Shown here: positions 1 to 4,879 of the stretch, in pieces
Layout: each line of letters begins with the position of its first letter
Position numbering within the stretch: position 1 is the stretch's first letter
Assembly (NCBI GenBank): GCA_041687475.1
Contig: JAWLBW010000321.1
Span: 1-5,127, forward strand
Origin: JAWLBW01 sp041687475
GTDB taxonomy: Bacteria > J088 > JAWLBW01
DNA: 5,127 bases
Reading direction: 5' to 3'
Translations under genes and position numbers: made by a program
Notes under the pieces: model-generated
Seen by the model: only the letters and a program-made list of their open reading frames with translations
Database searches by the model: none
Told to the model about the DNA's origin: nothing

Positions 1-236
1 TCGCAAGCATCGTGCTGCACACGCTGCTCGCCAGAGTCTTTCGCATCGACGTCGACACGTTCATCATTACGTCGACGGCGGCGGTGTTCGGTCCCCCCTT
101 CGTGGGGCCGATTGCCAAGGTGCTCGGCAACCGCGAGCTCATCGTTTCGGGCGTCACGGCCGGCGTGATCGGTCTTGCCATCGGTAACTACGTGGGCATC
201 GGCATGGCCATGTTCGCGAAGTGGTTGGTCGGATAG
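1..236 (+). CDS. C-terminal end of a DUF819-family integral membrane protein (5' partial)
   Basis: The reading frame enters from the left edge (first full codon at 3) and stops at TAG 234-236, so only about the last 77 residues are visible. They hold a segment reading ITSTAAVFGPPFVGPIAKVL followed by a long hydrophobic stretch, VTAGVIGLAIGNYVGIGMAM. Small residues, then G-P, then a gapped alanine-rich stretch, then a Gly-rich last membrane helix, match the C-terminus of DUF819 (YjcL-like) inner-membrane proteins as I know that family. At least two membrane segments are present here. Transport substrate and function are unknown for the family, and the N-terminal part lies outside the window. 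The 67 bp after the stop show no convincing intrinsic terminator. The next gene has its own promoter, so the two are probably separate units. Family assignment is from recalled motifs only. Confidence 0.7.
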   Translation, partial: ASIVLHTLLARVFRIDVDTFIITSTAAVFGPPFVGPIAKVLGNRELIVSGVTAGVIGLAIGNYVGIGMAMFAKWLVG

Positions 237-303
237 AGCCGTCGCCCGCCGTCCGTCGTCCGAATAAGTACAGAGCAACGTACCGCACGGGGTAACGGAA
301 TGC

Positions 304-333
304 TTGACACGCCTCGCCGTTGCCGACTAGAAT
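304..333 (+). promoter_or_regulatory. Sigma70-type promoter of the PLP-dependent lyase gene
   Basis: A perfect -35 hexamer TTGACA (304-309) lies 18 bp before a -10 hexamer TAGAAT (328-333), which matches the consensus at 5 of 6 positions. Transcription would start near 340, giving a leader of roughly 47 nt before the ATG at 387. This is one of the two strongest promoter matches in the window and indicates that the lyase gene is transcribed on its own rather than from the upstream membrane-protein gene. Confidence 0.8.
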
Positions 334-346
334 GAGTCCACAAAAC

Positions 347-360
347 TGAGCGGTCGCTCA
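347..360. promoter_or_regulatory. Palindromic operator candidate (TetR-type) at the lyase promoter
   Basis: TGAGCG (347-352), GT, CGCTCA (355-360) is an inverted repeat with perfect 6-bp arms. It lies about +7 to +20 relative to the predicted transcription start, where a bound repressor would block initiation or early elongation. The form TGAnCG-nn-CGnTCA is typical of operators for TetR-family repressors. No regulator gene is visible in the window, so which protein binds it is inference. Confidence 0.5.
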
Positions 361-373
361 CATTCCCCACAGT

Positions 374-377
374 GGAG
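374..377 (+). promoter_or_regulatory. Shine-Dalgarno site fixing the lyase start at 387
   Basis: GGAG at 374-377 ends 9 nt before ATG 387 (12 nt before the second ATG at 390). A longer in-frame GTG start at 372 would overlap this site and have no ribosome binding site of its own, so 387 is preferred. Confidence 0.65.
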
Positions 378-386
378 ATAAGCGCC

Positions 387-1841
387 ATGATGAAGATGCC
401 CGAAAAAGGTCGCTCGCGCGACCAGATTCTTGAAAGCCTGCGCGATTACCGGAAGGCCGATATCGATTGGCGCGAAGGCAAGGTCTTCGGTTACATCTTT
501 CACGTCAACGACGAGGCCGAAAAGCTTGTCGAAGAAGCCGTGAACATGTACCTGTGGGAGAACGCGCTCGACCCCACGCTCTTCAAGAGCCTGCTGCGCA
601 TGGAAACCGAGATCGTTTCCATGGCCGCCGCCCACCTGCAGGGCGACGAGAACGTCTCGGGCAGCTTTACCAGCGGCGGCACCGAGAGCGTGATGCTCGC
701 CGTCAAGACGGCCCGTGATTGGGCCCGCAAGGAAAAAGGCATCGCCGAGCCGGAAATGATTCTGCCCATCACGGCGCACCCCTGCTTTCACAAGGCGGCT
801 CACTACTTCGACATCAAGGCCCACATCCTGCCGGTCGACCCGAAGACGTTCAAGCCGCGCATCGAAGACTACCAGAAGGCCATGAACGCCAACACCGCCC
901 TGCTGGTCGGCTCGGCGCCTTCGTACGCCCACGGCGTGGTCGATCCCATTGCCGAAATCGCCGCCCTCGCGCAGGAAAACGGCATTCTCATGCACGTCGA
1001 CGGCTGCATCGGCGGTTTCATGCTGCCCTACTTCCGCAAGCTGGGCGCCGATGTCACGCCTTTCGATTTCTCGGTGCCGGGCGTCACGTCAATGTCGATG
1101 GACCTGCACAAATACGCCTTCGCGGCCAAGGGCGCGTCGGTGGTGCTGTACCGTACGAACGCGCTGCGCAAGCACCAGCTGTTCGCGTGGAGCAACTGGA
1201 CCGGCTACACCCTCATCAACCCCACGATTCAGAGCTCGAAGTCGGGCGGACCGCTTGCCGGAGCCTGGGCCGTGCTCAACTTCCTGGGCGAAGAAGGCTA
1301 TCTCGAAGCCGCCCGCAACATGAAGGAAGCCACCGACCAGTACATTGCCGGCATCAACGGCATGAAGGACTTCTACATTCTGGGGGAACCGGAGATGTCG
1401 CTCGTAGCGACGGCTTCCGACACCCTCAACATCTTCGAAGTCTGCGACGAGCTCGCCCAGCGCGGCTGGCACGTACAGCCGCAGCCCGGTGTCGATGGTC
1501 TGAAGGAAAACTTCCACATCACCATCATGCCCCAGCACGTACCCAACATCGACCAGCTGCTGAAGGATATCGCCGAAGTCGCCGAACTCGTACGCGGACG
1601 CCAGCCCTCGGAACTCGTTGCCACGATGAAGGGTATGCTCGGCGCCATGAAGCCCGAAGACCTGACCGATGAAGGCATTCAGAACATGCTCGGTATGGTG
1701 GGCGTCGGCGGCGGAAGCGACGGTGCTCCCGACCGTATGGCCGAAGTCAACGAGATTCTCCAGTCGCTTCCCCCCGAAGTGGCCGACAAGCTGCTGACCG
1801 GCTTCTACAACGAGCTGAATCGCTATCGCGAGACGAAGTGA
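387..1841 (+). CDS. PLP-dependent sphingosine-1-phosphate lyase-like protein (group II decarboxylase fold)
   Basis: A complete 484-aa protein starts at ATG 387 and ends at TGA 1839-1841. In the characterised family these enzymes cleave phosphorylated sphingoid bases to phosphoethanolamine and a long-chain aldehyde. Visible family features, numbered from ATG 387, are SGGTES at 96-101 (phosphate/PLP binding), TAH at 129-131 with H131 placed to stack on the cofactor, HVDGCIGGF from 203 with D205 contacting the pyridine nitrogen, and MDLHKYAFAAKG with K242 as the Schiff-base lysine. The stretches FDFSVPGVTSMSMD and GEEGY are also typical of the S1P-lyase branch rather than of glutamate decarboxylases. 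There is no N-terminal membrane anchor, unlike the eukaryotic enzymes, so it should be cytosolic. The last ~80 residues include a Met/Gly-rich segment before a PDR motif. Family is confident. Substrate is inferred, since many bacteria with such genes lack sphingolipids. No partner gene is adjacent. Confidence 0.87.
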   Translation: MMKMPEKGRSRDQILESLRDYRKADIDWREGKVFGYIFHVNDEAEKLVEEAVNMYLWENALDPTLFKSLLRMETEIVSMAAAHLQGDENVSGSFTSGGTESVMLAVKTARDWARKEKGIAEPEMILPITAHPCFHKAAHYFDIKAHILPVDPKTFKPRIEDYQKAMNANTALLVGSAPSYAHGVVDPIAEIAALAQENGILMHVDGCIGGFMLPYFRKLGADVTPFDFSVPGVTSMSMDLHKYAFAAKGASVVLYRTNALRKHQLFAWSNWTGYTLINPTIQSSKSGGPLAGAWAVLNFLGEEGYLEAARNMKEATDQYIAGINGMKDFYILGEPEMSLVATASDTLNIFEVCDELAQRGWHVQPQPGVDGLKENFHITIMPQHVPNIDQLLKDIAEVAELVRGRQPSELVATMKGMLGAMKPEDLTDEGIQNMLGMVGVGGGSDGAPDRMAEVNEILQSLPPEVADKLLTGFYNELNRYRETK

Positions 1842-1964
1842 ACGCTCCCTCCGTTGCTGGGGAGAACCGGTTGGACGGCTGACCGCTTTTCCTGACGATG
1901 GGGAGACCCGGCGTTGGGGAGAGGGGGCGAGACGGTTGCACGGTCGTTGTTCCCCTGAAATTTG
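1842..1964. other. Intergenic stretch with three GGGGAGA copies
   Basis: This stretch between the lyase stop and the terminator has no plausible gene. The heptamer GGGGAGA occurs three times, at 1859-1865, 1900-1906 and 1916-1922, and the G-rich run 1916-1928 continues from the last copy. It would form the 3' untranslated region of the lyase transcript. No function is evident. Confidence 0.4.
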
Positions 1965-1998
1965 GCCCCTTCCTCCACTTACGAGGAAGGGGCTTTTT
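1965..1998 (+). terminator. Strong intrinsic terminator downstream of the lyase gene
   Basis: GCCCCTTCCTC (1965-1975) pairs perfectly with GAGGAAGGGGC (1983-1993) around a 7-nt loop, giving an 11-bp GC-rich stem. It is followed directly by five T residues (1994-1998) and then CTT. It is a textbook rho-independent terminator on the plus strand. It separates the lyase transcript from the toxin-antitoxin unit, whose promoter begins 18 bp later. Confidence 0.92.
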
Positions 1999-2015
1999 CT
2001 TGTGCACATCCTACG

Positions 2016-2044
2016 TTGACTTAGGCGGATTCCGAAATCATAAT
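2016..2044 (+). promoter_or_regulatory. Sigma70-type promoter of the antitoxin/toxin unit
   Basis: TTGACT (2016-2021) and CATAAT (2039-2044) each match the consensus at 5 of 6 positions and are separated by the ideal 17 bp. The predicted start is near 2051, about 20 nt before the antitoxin ATG. A short leader and strong promoter next to a palindrome are usual for autoregulated toxin-antitoxin operons. Confidence 0.75.
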
Positions 2045-2047
2045 GGA

Positions 2048-2058
2048 ACCAAATTGGT
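2048..2058. promoter_or_regulatory. Palindromic operator candidate for antitoxin autoregulation
   Basis: ACCAAATTGGT is an 11-bp perfect dyad (5+1+5) lying 3 bp past the -10 box and over the predicted transcription start. Ribbon-helix-helix antitoxins normally bind such sites in their own promoter, and the adjacent gene encodes exactly that type of protein. Binding is inferred from position and symmetry. Confidence 0.5.
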
Positions 2059-2070
2059 GTAGAGGCACAC

Positions 2071-2316
2071 ATGGCTACCACGATCACGCTGAAGAATATT
2101 CCGAACGAACTCTATGATCGTCTCAGGGCGTCGGCCGAGTCGAACCATCGAAGCCTCAACAGTGAAGTGCTCGCCTGTCTCGAGCAGGTCTTACTACCGA
2201 CGAAGCTTACGGCCGCTGAGCGCCTGAACCGAATACGCCGCCTGCATGCTCTGCTTGGCGACAGGCATTTCGAACCGGCCGAGATTGAAGAAGCGATTCA
2301 ACAAGGTCGCCCATGA
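2071..2316 (+). CDS. Ribbon-helix-helix antitoxin (FitA/VapB-like)
   Basis: An 81-aa protein. Residues 2-10 (ATTITLKNI) form the DNA-contacting beta strand, followed by helix A at about 11-24 (PNELYDRLRASAES) and, after the turn NHR, helix B at about 28-42 (SLNSEVLACLEQVLL). The pattern NIPxxLYxxLRxxAExNxRSLNSEV is characteristic of FitA/Arc-type antitoxins that accompany PIN-domain toxins. Residues ~48-81 would wrap the toxin and neutralise its active site. A ribosome binding site AGAGG (2061-2065) lies 5 nt before the ATG. The stop overlaps the toxin start in an ATGA arrangement (2313-2316), the usual translational coupling of such pairs. The gene looks intact even though its toxin is broken, so it may now act only as a DNA-binding repressor of its own promoter or as an anti-toxin against related toxins elsewhere. 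That role is inference. Confidence 0.88.
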   Translation: MATTITLKNIPNELYDRLRASAESNHRSLNSEVLACLEQVLLPTKLTAAERLNRIRRLHALLGDRHFEPAEIEEAIQQGRP

Positions 2317-2561
2317 TTGTGGTCGACACGACCATCATCGCCTACCTCTTTCTTCCCGGCCGCCTTTCCACAGACAGCGCAACCTTTGCCCGCTTGATTG
2401 ACCGCGACGCCGACGCTGGGCCCGATCGCCCTGCAACTTCCCCTTTCTGCGGCGAATTGCCCGGAATGGTATGCTGTCAACAGACACGATTGGCGGAGAT
2501 TGCCTTTGGCCGAGACCGACTCGAAAAAGCGAGTTCCCAGACACATACGCCTTCTCGTTAA
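2313..2561 (+). pseudogene. Degraded PIN-domain (VapC/FitB-type) toxin
   Basis: The start MIVVDTTIIAYLFLPG is a typical PIN-toxin N-terminus with the first catalytic aspartate at D5. Similarity holds to about residue 35 (FARLIDRDADA). After that the frame gives sequence unlike any PIN domain and stops at 2559-2561, for 82 aa in total against roughly 130-140 aa for the family. The next frame resumes a PIN-like stretch, RNGMLSTDTI (2462-2491), which resembles the helix after the second acidic residue of VapC proteins. At least one frameshift near 2405-2460 is therefore likely. The segment holding the remaining catalytic acids (the DxxF/AxDxxF region near residues 95-120) is absent altogether. 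The site-specific ribonuclease activity expected of an intact toxin should be lost. A true short variant cannot be excluded, but the out-of-frame homology argues for decay. Confidence 0.75.
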
Positions 2562-2892
2562 GGCGGTTGGGGCACTTTCCCGCGAACAGCGTGAGACCTT
2601 CCTGAACGAACTGCTGGCCGACGAAGACATTCGCCGCGCGTTTGTCGATACCGTGCTCGAGAAGGAGCGTGCGCGTGAAGCCGCCCAGCAGACAGCCGGT
2701 CGCTTCGTCTTCGCCGACCCCTTCGCCGGCGCCCGTGATGTCGCCGAGCGGGCGGCCGAGAAGGTGGCCGCGAAATCGTATCCGCGTGTCGTGTCTCTCT
2801 CGGCCCGCCTGGTGGCCCTTTCGGGGTGGATGGCCAACTCGTACGTCAAACACGGCTCGCCCACCGACCGTGAGACTCGCGGCAAGCGTTGA
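2506..2892 (+). CDS. Hypothetical charged helical protein, probable TTG start
   Basis: I do not recognise this protein. From TTG 2506 it is 128 aa and ends at TGA 2890-2892. The start is chosen because GGAG at 2495-2498 lies 7 nt upstream, and because the frame upstream of it overlaps the toxin remnant and looks non-coding. A longer frame back to TTG 2398 exists but is less likely. The protein is highly charged with no membrane segment or signal peptide. Residues ~24-60 are predicted helical and rich in E, R and K (REQRETFLNELLADEDIRR, then VLEKERAREAAQQ). They are followed by FVFADPFAGARD, an Ala/Glu helix, and a final amphipathic stretch RLVALSGWMANSY before a basic tail. Codon use matches the neighbouring genes, with GC-rich wobble positions, supporting real coding. 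It could be the 3' part of an older gene cut by the same event that broke the toxin. Confidence 0.5.
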   Translation: MAETDSKKRVPRHIRLLVKAVGALSREQRETFLNELLADEDIRRAFVDTVLEKERAREAAQQTAGRFVFADPFAGARDVAERAAEKVAAKSYPRVVSLSARLVALSGWMANSYVKHGSPTDRETRGKR

Positions 2893-2905
2893 TTCGACCT
2901 CGAAT
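2892..2905. repeat. Short perfect inverted repeat at the end of the hypothetical gene
   Basis: ATTCGA (2892-2897), CC, TCGAAT (2900-2905) is a 14-bp dyad that begins at the last base of the stop codon of the preceding frame. It lacks the stem length and T tract of a terminator. It may be a protein-binding site or chance. Confidence 0.25.
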
Positions 2906-2914
2906 ACCCGCGAG

Positions 2915-2940
2915 AAGCCCGATATAACCGGGATCGGCTT
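2915..2940 (+). other. Weak hairpin downstream of the hypothetical gene
   Basis: AAGCCCGAT (2915-2923) pairs with ATCGGCTT (2933-2940), with one bulged C, around a 9-nt loop. No T run follows (GGGTTG), so it is not a canonical intrinsic terminator, but it could stabilise the transcript end. The rest of the 2893-3141 gap holds no gene that I can support. Confidence 0.3.
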
Positions 2941-3043
2941 GGGTTGAAATGCCGGATACCCAGGCAACGGAAGCCACGGTTGATACCGCGTTCGACTGGT
3001 GACATCCGGCGCATTCCGGCCCCAAAGACATCCCCATTACCGT

Positions 3044-3049
3044 TACAAT
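3044..3049 (+). promoter_or_regulatory. Possible -10 element for the reductase gene
   Basis: TACAAT matches the -10 consensus at 5 of 6 positions and lies 93 bp before the reductase ATG in a locally AT-richer patch. No convincing -35 hexamer is seen 16-18 bp upstream, so the promoter call is weak and may depend on an activator. Confidence 0.3.
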
Positions 3050-3098
3050 GAACTTCTTTCACCAGTTGTCGATGCACGCTTGCGTCTGTCGGCTGGAG

Positions 3099-3111
3099 AG
3101 TTGATTCAACT
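3099..3111. promoter_or_regulatory. Palindrome in the reductase leader
   Basis: AGTTGA (3099-3104), T, TCAACT (3106-3111) is a perfect 13-bp dyad. It is 31 bp before the reductase start and 50 bp after the candidate -10 box, a reasonable place for an operator. The bound factor is unknown. Confidence 0.3.
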
Positions 3112-3141
3112 TCCATTCTCAGCAACCGGGAGGTCATCGTC

Positions 3142-3801
3142 ATGGTAGTCGTCGTTACCGGAGCCAATCGGGGTATCGGCCTCGAACTCGTTCGCCATTA
3201 TGCCAACCAGGGGGCCGAGGTCATCGGCGTTTGCCGCAAGCCCTCGCCCGAGCTGGAGAAAGCCGCGAGCCGCGTCATTGACGGGGTCGACGTAGGCACC
3301 GCCGAGGGCGTCGCAAAATTGGCGAAGGAGCTTGGCGAAACCAAGGTCGACATTCTCATCAACAACGCAGGCATTCTCGAGCGTACGTACCTCGATGAAC
3401 TGGACTTCGAGAGCATTGAACGACAGTTCCGGGTAAATGCGGTGGGACCGCTGCGCGTCACCCATGCCCTGCTGAAGAACCTGCGCGACGGCTCGAAGAT
3501 CGGCCTTGTCACGAGCCGCATGGGCTCCATCGCCGACAATGGTTCGGGTTCGAGCTACGGCTACCGCATGTCGAAGACGGCCTTGAACATGGCCGGCGTA
3601 TCGCTGGCCCTGGACCTGAAGCCCAAAGGCATTCTCGTCGCCATCATTCACCCCGGCTTCGTGCAGACCGACATGGTGGGCGGGGCCGGCGACATACCCC
3701 CCAGCGAGGCCGCGCAACGCATTGCCGCCCGTATCGAGGGCCTGAACGAACAGAATACGGGCACCTTCTGGCACTCGAACGGCGACGTACTGCCCTGGTA
3801 A
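3142..3801 (+). CDS. Short-chain dehydrogenase/reductase, C-factor/sniffer-like
   Basis: A complete 219-aa NAD(P)-dependent oxidoreductase of the classical SDR fold. The cofactor motif TGANRGIG is at residues 6-13, NNAG at 74-77, the structural Asn at N99 (VNAVGP), a catalytic Ser in TSRMGS (S125, or S129 by spacing), and the catalytic Y141 and K145 in YRMSK. HPGFVQTDM at 170-178 is the usual post-active-site segment. The short length and the C-terminus ending in DVLPW resemble the C-factor (CsgA)/carbonyl-reductase-like branch. R10 in the glycine motif and R32 after the second strand suggest a preference for NADP(H), which is inference. The start is fixed by GGGAGG (3128-3133), 8 nt upstream of the ATG. 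The protein is cytosolic, with no signal or membrane segment. It appears to be a single-gene unit facing a convergent neighbour. Substrate cannot be read from the sequence; small carbonyl compounds are plausible for this branch. Confidence 0.88.
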   Translation: MVVVVTGANRGIGLELVRHYANQGAEVIGVCRKPSPELEKAASRVIDGVDVGTAEGVAKLAKELGETKVDILINNAGILERTYLDELDFESIERQFRVNAVGPLRVTHALLKNLRDGSKIGLVTSRMGSIADNGSGSSYGYRMSKTALNMAGVSLALDLKPKGILVAIIHPGFVQTDMVGGAGDIPPSEAAQRIAARIEGLNEQNTGTFWHSNGDVLPW

Positions 3802-3809
3802 CCGGCTGT

Positions 3810-3825
3810 GGGGTTATGAAACCCC
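3810..3825. other. Hairpin after the reductase gene
   Basis: GGGGTT (3810-3815), ATGA, AACCCC (3820-3825) forms a compact 6-bp stem that begins 9 bp after the reductase stop. It could be a terminator stem, but the following sequence (GGTCAAGG) has no T tract, so termination by it alone is uncertain. Confidence 0.4.
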
Positions 3826-3869
3826 GGTCAAGGCGAAGTCACCCCTTCGGAATTCATTTCCAGTTTCAT

Positions 3870-3903
3870 GCTGTAGCCCAGGACCTACGTCCCGGGCTAC
3901 AGC
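3870..3903. repeat. 34-bp near-perfect palindrome between convergent genes (REP-like hairpin)
   Basis: The outer arms GCTGTAGCCC (3870-3879) and GGGCTACAGC (3894-3903) are fully complementary. Past one A/C mismatch, inner arms GGAC (3881-3884) and GTCC (3889-3892) continue the stem around a 4-nt loop CTAC. The result is a 14-bp paired hairpin. There is no T tract on either side, so it is not a classical terminator. Hairpins with TGTAGCCC...GGGCTACA arms are a common style of dispersed intergenic repeat in proteobacteria as I recall, so this may be one copy of a genome-wide REP-like family. Its place between two converging genes would suit 3'-end protection or bidirectional transcript ending. 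Confidence 0.65.
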
Positions 3904-3967
3904 TGCGTCGTCCCATCGAAACGGAAGATGTGCAGGCTCCTCGGCCCGACAGGCGCCTCGTGCAGAC

Positions 3968-4002
3968 GTAGCACTTCTAACCCGAATTTCGGCAGTGCGT
4001 AC
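3968..4002 (-). other. Nested hairpin at the 3' end of the minus-strand gene
   Basis: An inner perfect dyad CCGAA-T-TTCGG (3982-3992) sits inside outer arms GTAGCACT (3968-3975) and AGTGCGTAC (3994-4002), which pair with one bulged base. The structure touches the stop codon of the minus-strand gene (complement of 4002-4004). Read on the minus strand it could mark the transcript end, but no T run follows the stem. Confidence 0.4.
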
Positions 4003-4775
4003 TAGCGAATGAGCTTCCGTAGTTCGAAAACGGCAACCTTCAGGGCGTCGAATTCCTGAATCAGGTCTTCGTCGAGTTTCTTCCCGGGATTTTCCTCAAT
4101 CCACGCGAGAAGCGCTTTCACCTTGAAGTTGGCGTGCCTGATGAAGCGCCTGTATACCTTGCTCTGCTCTTCGAAACCTAGTTGTTCGTCTGCCGCTTTA
4201 CCCTGATAGCCGACCAGGGCGGCCACCGCCGGCTGGCTCATGCGCTCGAGATCTGCCGGACGATACGGGGCCAGCGTCTTCGCGCGCTCTTCGGCGGTTT
4301 TCATGTAGGTCAAATAGCCCATCTTGGTCACGCCGATGGACTTCCAGTAGTCGACGAAGTTGGCGTCGGCCTTATTCAACTCTGCAATTCCGATGTAGCG
4401 GTAGGCGGTTGCCCGGGAAACCGGCAGTCTGTCGTTTACCAGCGTATCGAAGGCCTCGGTTGTCAGCGCACGCATCTCCAGAAGCTTTTCGCCCAGGATG
4501 CAAACGGTTTCGACGTCGTCACGTTGTTGCTGACGATGAAGCGTAACGAATTCCTGAACCAATGCCCTCAGTTCCGGACTTTCGCCCTGCGTCCCAGCAG
4601 CCTTTTCGGCCACCTCCGACTCATGGCCTTCGCCCACTTCGTCGGTTGTGAGATCCATTTCGGGTGGAAATGGGGTCTCCGGCGACCCTGCCTGGTCAAC
4701 GTCAGCTGTTCCGGTCTGCAGGGCAGCCACCGACTGCAGTCCTTGCCTTGCCTTCGTGCGTCTTCCGGCTTTCAT
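4002..4775 (-). CDS. Unrecognised DNA-binding-like protein with a DUF3102-like core
   Basis: A 257-aa protein on the minus strand. The start at 4775 is chosen because GAGGAGG (complement of 4781-4787) lies 5 nt upstream; a longer frame to 4817 lacks such a site. Residues 1-12 are strongly basic (MKAGRRTKARQG). Residues ~38-65 are acidic and probably disordered. Residues ~67-160 are helical and contain LGEKLLEMRALTTEAFDTLV followed by LPVSRATAYRYIGIAEL (117-133). The S-R-x-T-A-Y-R-Y-I pattern resembles the helix-turn-helix-like part of DUF3102 and related phage/plasmid proteins. Residues ~200-257 are a charged helical C-terminus with KVKALLAWIEENPGKKLDEDL. A role in DNA binding, replication, partition or regulation is inference from this motif. 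The gene has its own promoter and an operator-like repeat upstream, which would suit autoregulation. It converges with the reductase gene across about 200 bp. Confidence 0.72.
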   Translation of the reverse strand: MKAGRRTKARQGLQSVAALQTGTADVDQAGSPETPFPPEMDLTTDEVGEGHESEVAEKAAGTQGESPELRALVQEFVTLHRQQQRDDVETVCILGEKLLEMRALTTEAFDTLVNDRLPVSRATAYRYIGIAELNKADANFVDYWKSIGVTKMGYLTYMKTAEERAKTLAPYRPADLERMSQPAVAALVGYQGKAADEQLGFEEQSKVYRRFIRHANFKVKALLAWIEENPGKKLDEDLIQEFDALKVAVFELRKLIR

Positions 4776-4780
4776 GCGAG

Positions 4781-4787
4781 CCTCCTC
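4781..4787 (-). promoter_or_regulatory. Strong Shine-Dalgarno site deciding the minus-strand start
   Basis: On the minus strand the sequence reads GAGGAGG, then 5 nt, then ATG (4775-4773). It is close to a full anti-16S match and sets the start 14 codons inside the longest open frame. Confidence 0.8.
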
Positions 4788-4820
4788 AAACGGAGAGAGT
4801 GTTAAAAACTCGGGCACGCC

Positions 4821-4840
4821 ATCGGCGCTGAACGCCGGAT
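4821..4840 (-). other. Hairpin in the leader of the minus-strand gene
   Basis: ATCGGCG (4821-4827) and CGCCGGAT (4833-4840) pair with one bulged base around the 5-nt loop CTGAA. It falls within the predicted ~97-nt leader of the minus-strand transcript. It does not cover the ribosome binding site, so any effect on translation is speculative. Confidence 0.35.
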
Positions 4841-4879
4841 AACGATTGGGAAGCCTATGGTGTGCCGTTCGGCAAGCGC

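Noticed and set aside
237..303. Terminator for the membrane-protein gene
   Set aside because: Only short weak pairings such as TACC/GGTA occur, and there is no T tract.
327..995. Long open frame on the minus strand across the start of the lyase gene
   Set aside because: It is antisense to a gene with full family motifs and a matching promoter; its translation is low-complexity and Gly/Val/Arg-rich, as expected of a GC-rich shadow frame.
1089..2087. Minus-strand open frame spanning the lyase 3' half and the terminator
   Set aside because: It runs through an intrinsic terminator and another promoter, has no ribosome binding site or recognisable domain, and mirrors the lyase codons.
2398..2505. 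N-terminal extension of the hypothetical protein to TTG 2398
   Set aside because: This part overlaps toxin-derived sequence in another frame, has no good ribosome binding site, and its composition differs from the rest of the protein.
2298..3167. Long minus-strand open frame opposite the toxin remnant and hypothetical gene
   Set aside because: Its composition is Arg/Ser/Gly-rich without domains, it crosses an intergenic gap and the reductase start, and the plus strand carries the better coding signals.
3106..3774. Minus-strand open frame opposite the reductase
   Set aside because: It is a shadow of a complete SDR gene with all catalytic motifs and a good ribosome binding site.
4182..4805. 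Plus-strand open frame opposite the DNA-binding-like gene
   Set aside because: There is no ribosome binding site or domain, the composition is Cys/Phe/Gly-rich, and the minus-strand gene has a strong Shine-Dalgarno site and an ordered helical protein.
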